From Desulfofustis sp. (GTDB taxonomy: Bacteria > Desulfobacterota > Desulfobulbia > Desulfobulbales > Desulfocapsaceae): a DNA stretch of 9,842 nucleotides. Numbering within the stretch: position 1 is the stretch's first letter; every line of letters starts with the position of its first letter. The DNA lies in NCBI GenBank assembly GCA_029287755.1, contig JARFQM010000252.1:1-9842 (forward strand), in the 5' to 3' direction. This document shows, piece by piece, positions 7,495-9,842 of the stretch. The notes beneath the pieces are model-generated. The model made no database searches and was not told where the DNA came from. It saw only the letters and a program-made list of their open reading frames with translations. The translations under genes were made by a program, and so were the position numbers.

Positions 7495-7795
7495 CCTATA
7501 CTCGTACGAGGTGCCGTGGTGGGTGAAAATGGTTCGGTAAAACTAACTATCGTCATATCCTATTCACATTAGGTCGAAATCCTAAAGAGACAAGCTTTGA
7601 TATGCAGAGAAAATGATTGATAGAAAAGTCTCATGCAGTTTTTAGCCAGGTTTCGCATCTCGGTTTTTTCGACTTGTCCTGGAAAGCACCACAAGATAAA
7701 GGGCAGGTTGAATGGATTCGGATAATCGGGGTCCAGAGATTCACGGGCCTTGGTCCCATCGCACCTGGAGAAAATGCCCAACGGCAGAGGAGAGG
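7495..7795. other. Gene-poor spacer
   Basis: I find no convincing gene, RNA or mobile element here. The region is more AT-rich than the flanking genes, which would suit promoters for the divergently placed GGDEF gene (minus) and pirin remnant (plus), but no good -35/-10 pair stands out. A perfect 10-base palindrome CTCGTACGAG lies at 7501-7510, six bases before the GGDEF start codon. Short open frames here have no recognisable domains. Confidence 0.5.
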
Positions 7796-8007
7796 ATGAG
7801 CTGGTTTAACGGATCGGTACCGGAAGACTGCCGCGAGTGCCAGACCGGGGTGGAAATGGTCATTGTGCCGCGGACGGTCGATATCGGTGGATTCGAAGTT
7901 CACCGGGCGCTGCCGAGGATTGGCAAAACAAGAAATTCGATATCGTTCCGCACGACACAGAGGAATTTATCCCGCTGCCCGACCTGCCCTTCCCGAAACC
8001 TTTGTAG
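7796..8007 (+). pseudogene. Pirin-family gene remnant with internal out-of-frame deletion
   Basis: The frame from the ATG at 7796, preceded by AGAGGAG, encodes MSWFNGSV, then EMVIVPRTVDIGGFEVHRALP up to about 7915. This matches the N-terminus of the pirin subgroup whose members read IVPRTRDLGGFxVRRALPS, part of the bicupin metalloprotein family. A second frame shifted by two bases, from about 7912 to the TAG at 8005-8007, encodes AAEDWQNKKF, then EEFIPLPDLPFPKPL. This resembles the pirin C-terminus (xADWxxxRFxxVPGDxxEFIPLP). Pirins are usually about 230-300 residues, so most of both cupin domains, including the metal-binding histidines, is missing, and the two ends are joined out of frame near 7907-7917. 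The N-terminal frame itself runs on to about 8164 and overlaps the 3' end of the antisense cti gene. Family assignment of both pieces is by recognition from memory. An assembly error is possible. Confidence 0.68.
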
Positions 8008-8012
8008 TCAGG

Positions 8013-9842
8013 CTATTGTACTGGATCATCAAAGGCCAGATAAAAGTAGCGGTTCAGGTCGACGATCCCGGCTTCGCCTCCATGGTAGAGGTCGAACTCC
8101 TTCTGGAACCAGTCGTACACCTCCCAGAAATTGTCAGCCGACCGGTTTACCCCGTATTTGTTGAGGCGGGCGATAAACTCTTCGCTGCCGTCATAGTTGT
8201 CCAGAATTTCAAAAAAATCGTGAAGATCAAACGCATCTACCACAAAAAAATAATTGGGGTAGGATCCGACGAAGCCATCGAGGAAATCGGCCCGGTCCTT
8301 GCTCGGGTCAAAGGCTGATGATTCGCGAAACAGATACTTGACATTGTCATGCCAGCGGTCCACCACGACCGAGATAACCTCGTCATCCTCACCCGGAATA
8401 TTGGTGATGCGCACCCAGGCAACATTGGCGTTATGATCTCCGACATGACGGAAGAAAGAGACGCCCGGGGCGGACACCGCTACAAAACCCTGCATGATGT
8501 CCTCGACTTTCGAATAGCTGGCCGGAATTGGAGGATACTCTTGACCCGCCCGCAGATAATTCTGATCAAAGTCGATGCCCGCTGCGACGATCTGGTTGTG
8601 CACCAGATCCTCGATCAATTCCCGCTTGGGATCGTCCGTGGCAAACGTCATTTTTGCAGGGACCTTGGCAGCGGTGTACTGCAGCGTGTCGGGCTTGATG
8701 CCCTTGTACCAGGAAAGGAACAGGTCACGCCGCATTGCGGCCGGCAGGAAATCGAGAAAATAACTCTCGCCCTCGATCCGCAGGGCATCCATGTAGAACC
8801 GGGTGGCCAGTTGGTGCCCGGCTGTACCATAGACATCAAAGCCAGCCACCAGAGAATAATAGATGCGCTCCAGCAGGGGGTAATCGATCACCCACATGGT
8901 TTTGGGCAGCCCCCCGAGGACGCCTCGATGCACCGAGGCACTGTCAAAATGCCTGTACACCGTCAGGACCGGGCTGTCATCCGAGCGGGTGCCTTTCCAG
9001 AGCATGGTTGTGTCCAGCCCATCGGGATAGTGGGCGCTGTAAAACTGCTGCCGGGCCTTGTAGTAGTCCACCGCCCAGCCGTAATGGGGGTTGTCGAACA
9101 AGGACTTGGCCAGGGAATAGTGACTGCCCATCTCACCGGGCAGGCGAAAGTTGTCGAAATGGAGCTTGAGAAACCCGGGATATTTCACCGCCAAATCATA
9201 GTCCGGATCCATGAACATGATCCAGAAATGATCATCGATGACGTTCAGCGCCACCTGCCCTTTACAGACCGGTCCACGGATATAGGTCCTGATGGTGTAT
9301 TCCGCGCTGTCAAGCAGCCACTGGTAGCGCGAGCGGACCGGTATCTGCTCGAAGGCTGCAATTGGATTGGCACTGAGCTCCGTGTCGTAGCCGATCCGGT
9401 GGGGAGGGCGCACCCAGTCAGGGGAGATAAACAACTCCTGCACGCGTTGAAAGTGGTCTTCTCCCATCGCAAACACCATGTGCGTCTTGTGGACGATGGT
9501 CGAGTAAATCTTCCTGAACCGATAGTAGACAGGGTCGGCTTCGGGATCATCGTAGGGTCTGACCGTTGCCACAATGTCAATCTCCTCCCCCGGCGGTGTC
9601 TTTGAGCGCACCAGTTCGTAGAATTCAGCGGAGCCGGTCTCGAAGGTGATATGGGCCAGAAACAGATGCTCGTAGAGGTAGCGGGCCGTCACTTGGTGTT
9701 TGGGATCGGGCTGATTCAAAAAGTTCTCCCATTTCTCCAGCATCAGCCGGTCTTTGTCCGGCACCGCCTTAAGCGCCTGCTGTTCCGCGGCGGACGGTCC
9801 TTTGGCCCCCTGGCCGAGCCAGCCGGCGATGGTAGTGAACTC
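8013..9842 (-). CDS. cti: Fatty acid cis/trans isomerase, C-terminal part (5' end beyond the window)
   Basis: The frame is open from the window edge to a TAG at 8015-8013, giving the last 609 residues. It resembles Cti, the periplasmic heme enzyme that converts cis-unsaturated acyl chains of membrane phospholipids to trans, making the membrane more rigid under solvent, heat or osmotic stress. Recognisable Cti wording includes the N-terminal portion GWLGQGA, then KHQVTARYLYEHLFLAHITF, RFRKIYSTIVHKTHMVFAM, and the later GGLPKTMWVIDYPLLERIYYSLVAGFDVYG. Pseudomonas Cti is about 766 residues with an N-terminal signal peptide and a CxxCH heme motif; both would lie in the roughly 150 residues outside this window. 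GTG at 9764 is not the real start because homology extends upstream of it. The stop lies five bases from the convergent pirin-remnant stop. No frameshift is seen in the visible part. Confidence 0.88.
   Translation of the reverse strand, partial: EFTTIAGWLGQGAKGPSAAEQQALKAVPDKDRLMLEKWENFLNQPDPKHQVTARYLYEHLFLAHITFETGSAEFYELVRSKTPPGEEIDIVATVRPYDDPEADPVYYRFRKIYSTIVHKTHMVFAMGEDHFQRVQELFISPDWVRPPHRIGYDTELSANPIAAFEQIPVRSRYQWLLDSAEYTIRTYIRGPVCKGQVALNVIDDHFWIMFMDPDYDLAVKYPGFLKLHFDNFRLPGEMGSHYSLAKSLFDNPHYGWAVDYYKARQQFYSAHYPDGLDTTMLWKGTRSDDSPVLTVYRHFDSASVHRGVLGGLPKTMWVIDYPLLERIYYSLVAGFDVYGTAGHQLATRFYMDALRIEGESYFLDFLPAAMRRDLFLSWYKGIKPDTLQYTAAKVPAKMTFATDDPKRELIEDLVHNQIVAAGIDFDQNYLRAGQEYPPIPASYSKVEDIMQGFVAVSAPGVSFFRHVGDHNANVAWVRITNIPGEDDEVISVVVDRWHDNVKYLFRESSAFDPSKDRADFLDGFVGSYPNYFFVVDAFDLHDFFEILDNYDGSEEFIARLNKYGVNRSADNFWEVYDWFQKEFDLYHGGEAGIVDLNRYFYLAFDDPVQ

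Noticed and set aside
7569..7781. Minus-strand 70-codon frame containing DPDYPNPFNLPF
   Set aside because: The string recalls sorting-domain motifs, but there is no surrounding domain and no ribosome site; it is most likely chance.
8349..9605. Long open frame (418 codons) on the plus strand opposite cti
   Set aside because: It is a shadow of the Cti coding frame; the product is low-complexity in style and resembles no family.

Overview
The window reads as chromosomal DNA of a moderately GC-rich Gram-negative bacterium. It encodes a Cti-type fatty acid isomerase (a periplasmic enzyme of Gram-negatives), a PAS/GGDEF signalling protein and, most notably, a probable selenoprotein, so the host must carry selenocysteine machinery elsewhere. 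The combination of selenoprotein, actinobacterial-looking SdhAB and GGDEF variant would suit a Desulfobacterota-like anaerobe. That placement is inference; no marker gene in the window fixes it.

Layout. 1-237: leader with no gene that can be supported. 238-1293 (+): Ldh2-family NAD(P)-dependent oxidoreductase. 1335-1360: palindromic element resembling REP/IS200-type sequences. 1407-1928 (+): small TPR-like protein. 2016-4487 (-): sdhA-sdhB operon without a membrane-anchor gene on either side. 4687-5283 (+): 3-methyladenine DNA glycosylase I (tag), divergent from sdhA. 5297-5944 (-): peroxiredoxin-like protein interrupted by one in-frame TGA exactly where the redox Cys of a CPYC motif should be, followed by a bacterial SECIS-like hairpin. 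6112-7494 (-): PAS-PAS-GGDEF protein with two substituted guanine-contact positions. 7495-7795: gene-poor spacer. 7796-8007 (+): remnant of a pirin gene, with the N-terminus joined out of frame to the C-terminus. 8013-9842 (-): C-terminal 609 residues of a fatty acid cis/trans isomerase, running off the window.

The genes look like separate transcription units with mixed orientation, not one pathway. A loose theme is central oxidation (SdhAB, Ldh2 dehydrogenase) together with stress handling (DNA alkylation repair, thiol/selenol redox protein, membrane lipid isomerisation) and nucleotide second-messenger signalling. The strongest discovery is the selenoprotein, which an automatic annotation would split into two truncated ORFs. 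Next are the GGDEF variant, which has a substitution reported for cyclic AMP-GMP synthases, the anchorless sdhAB pair, and the collapsed pirin gene.
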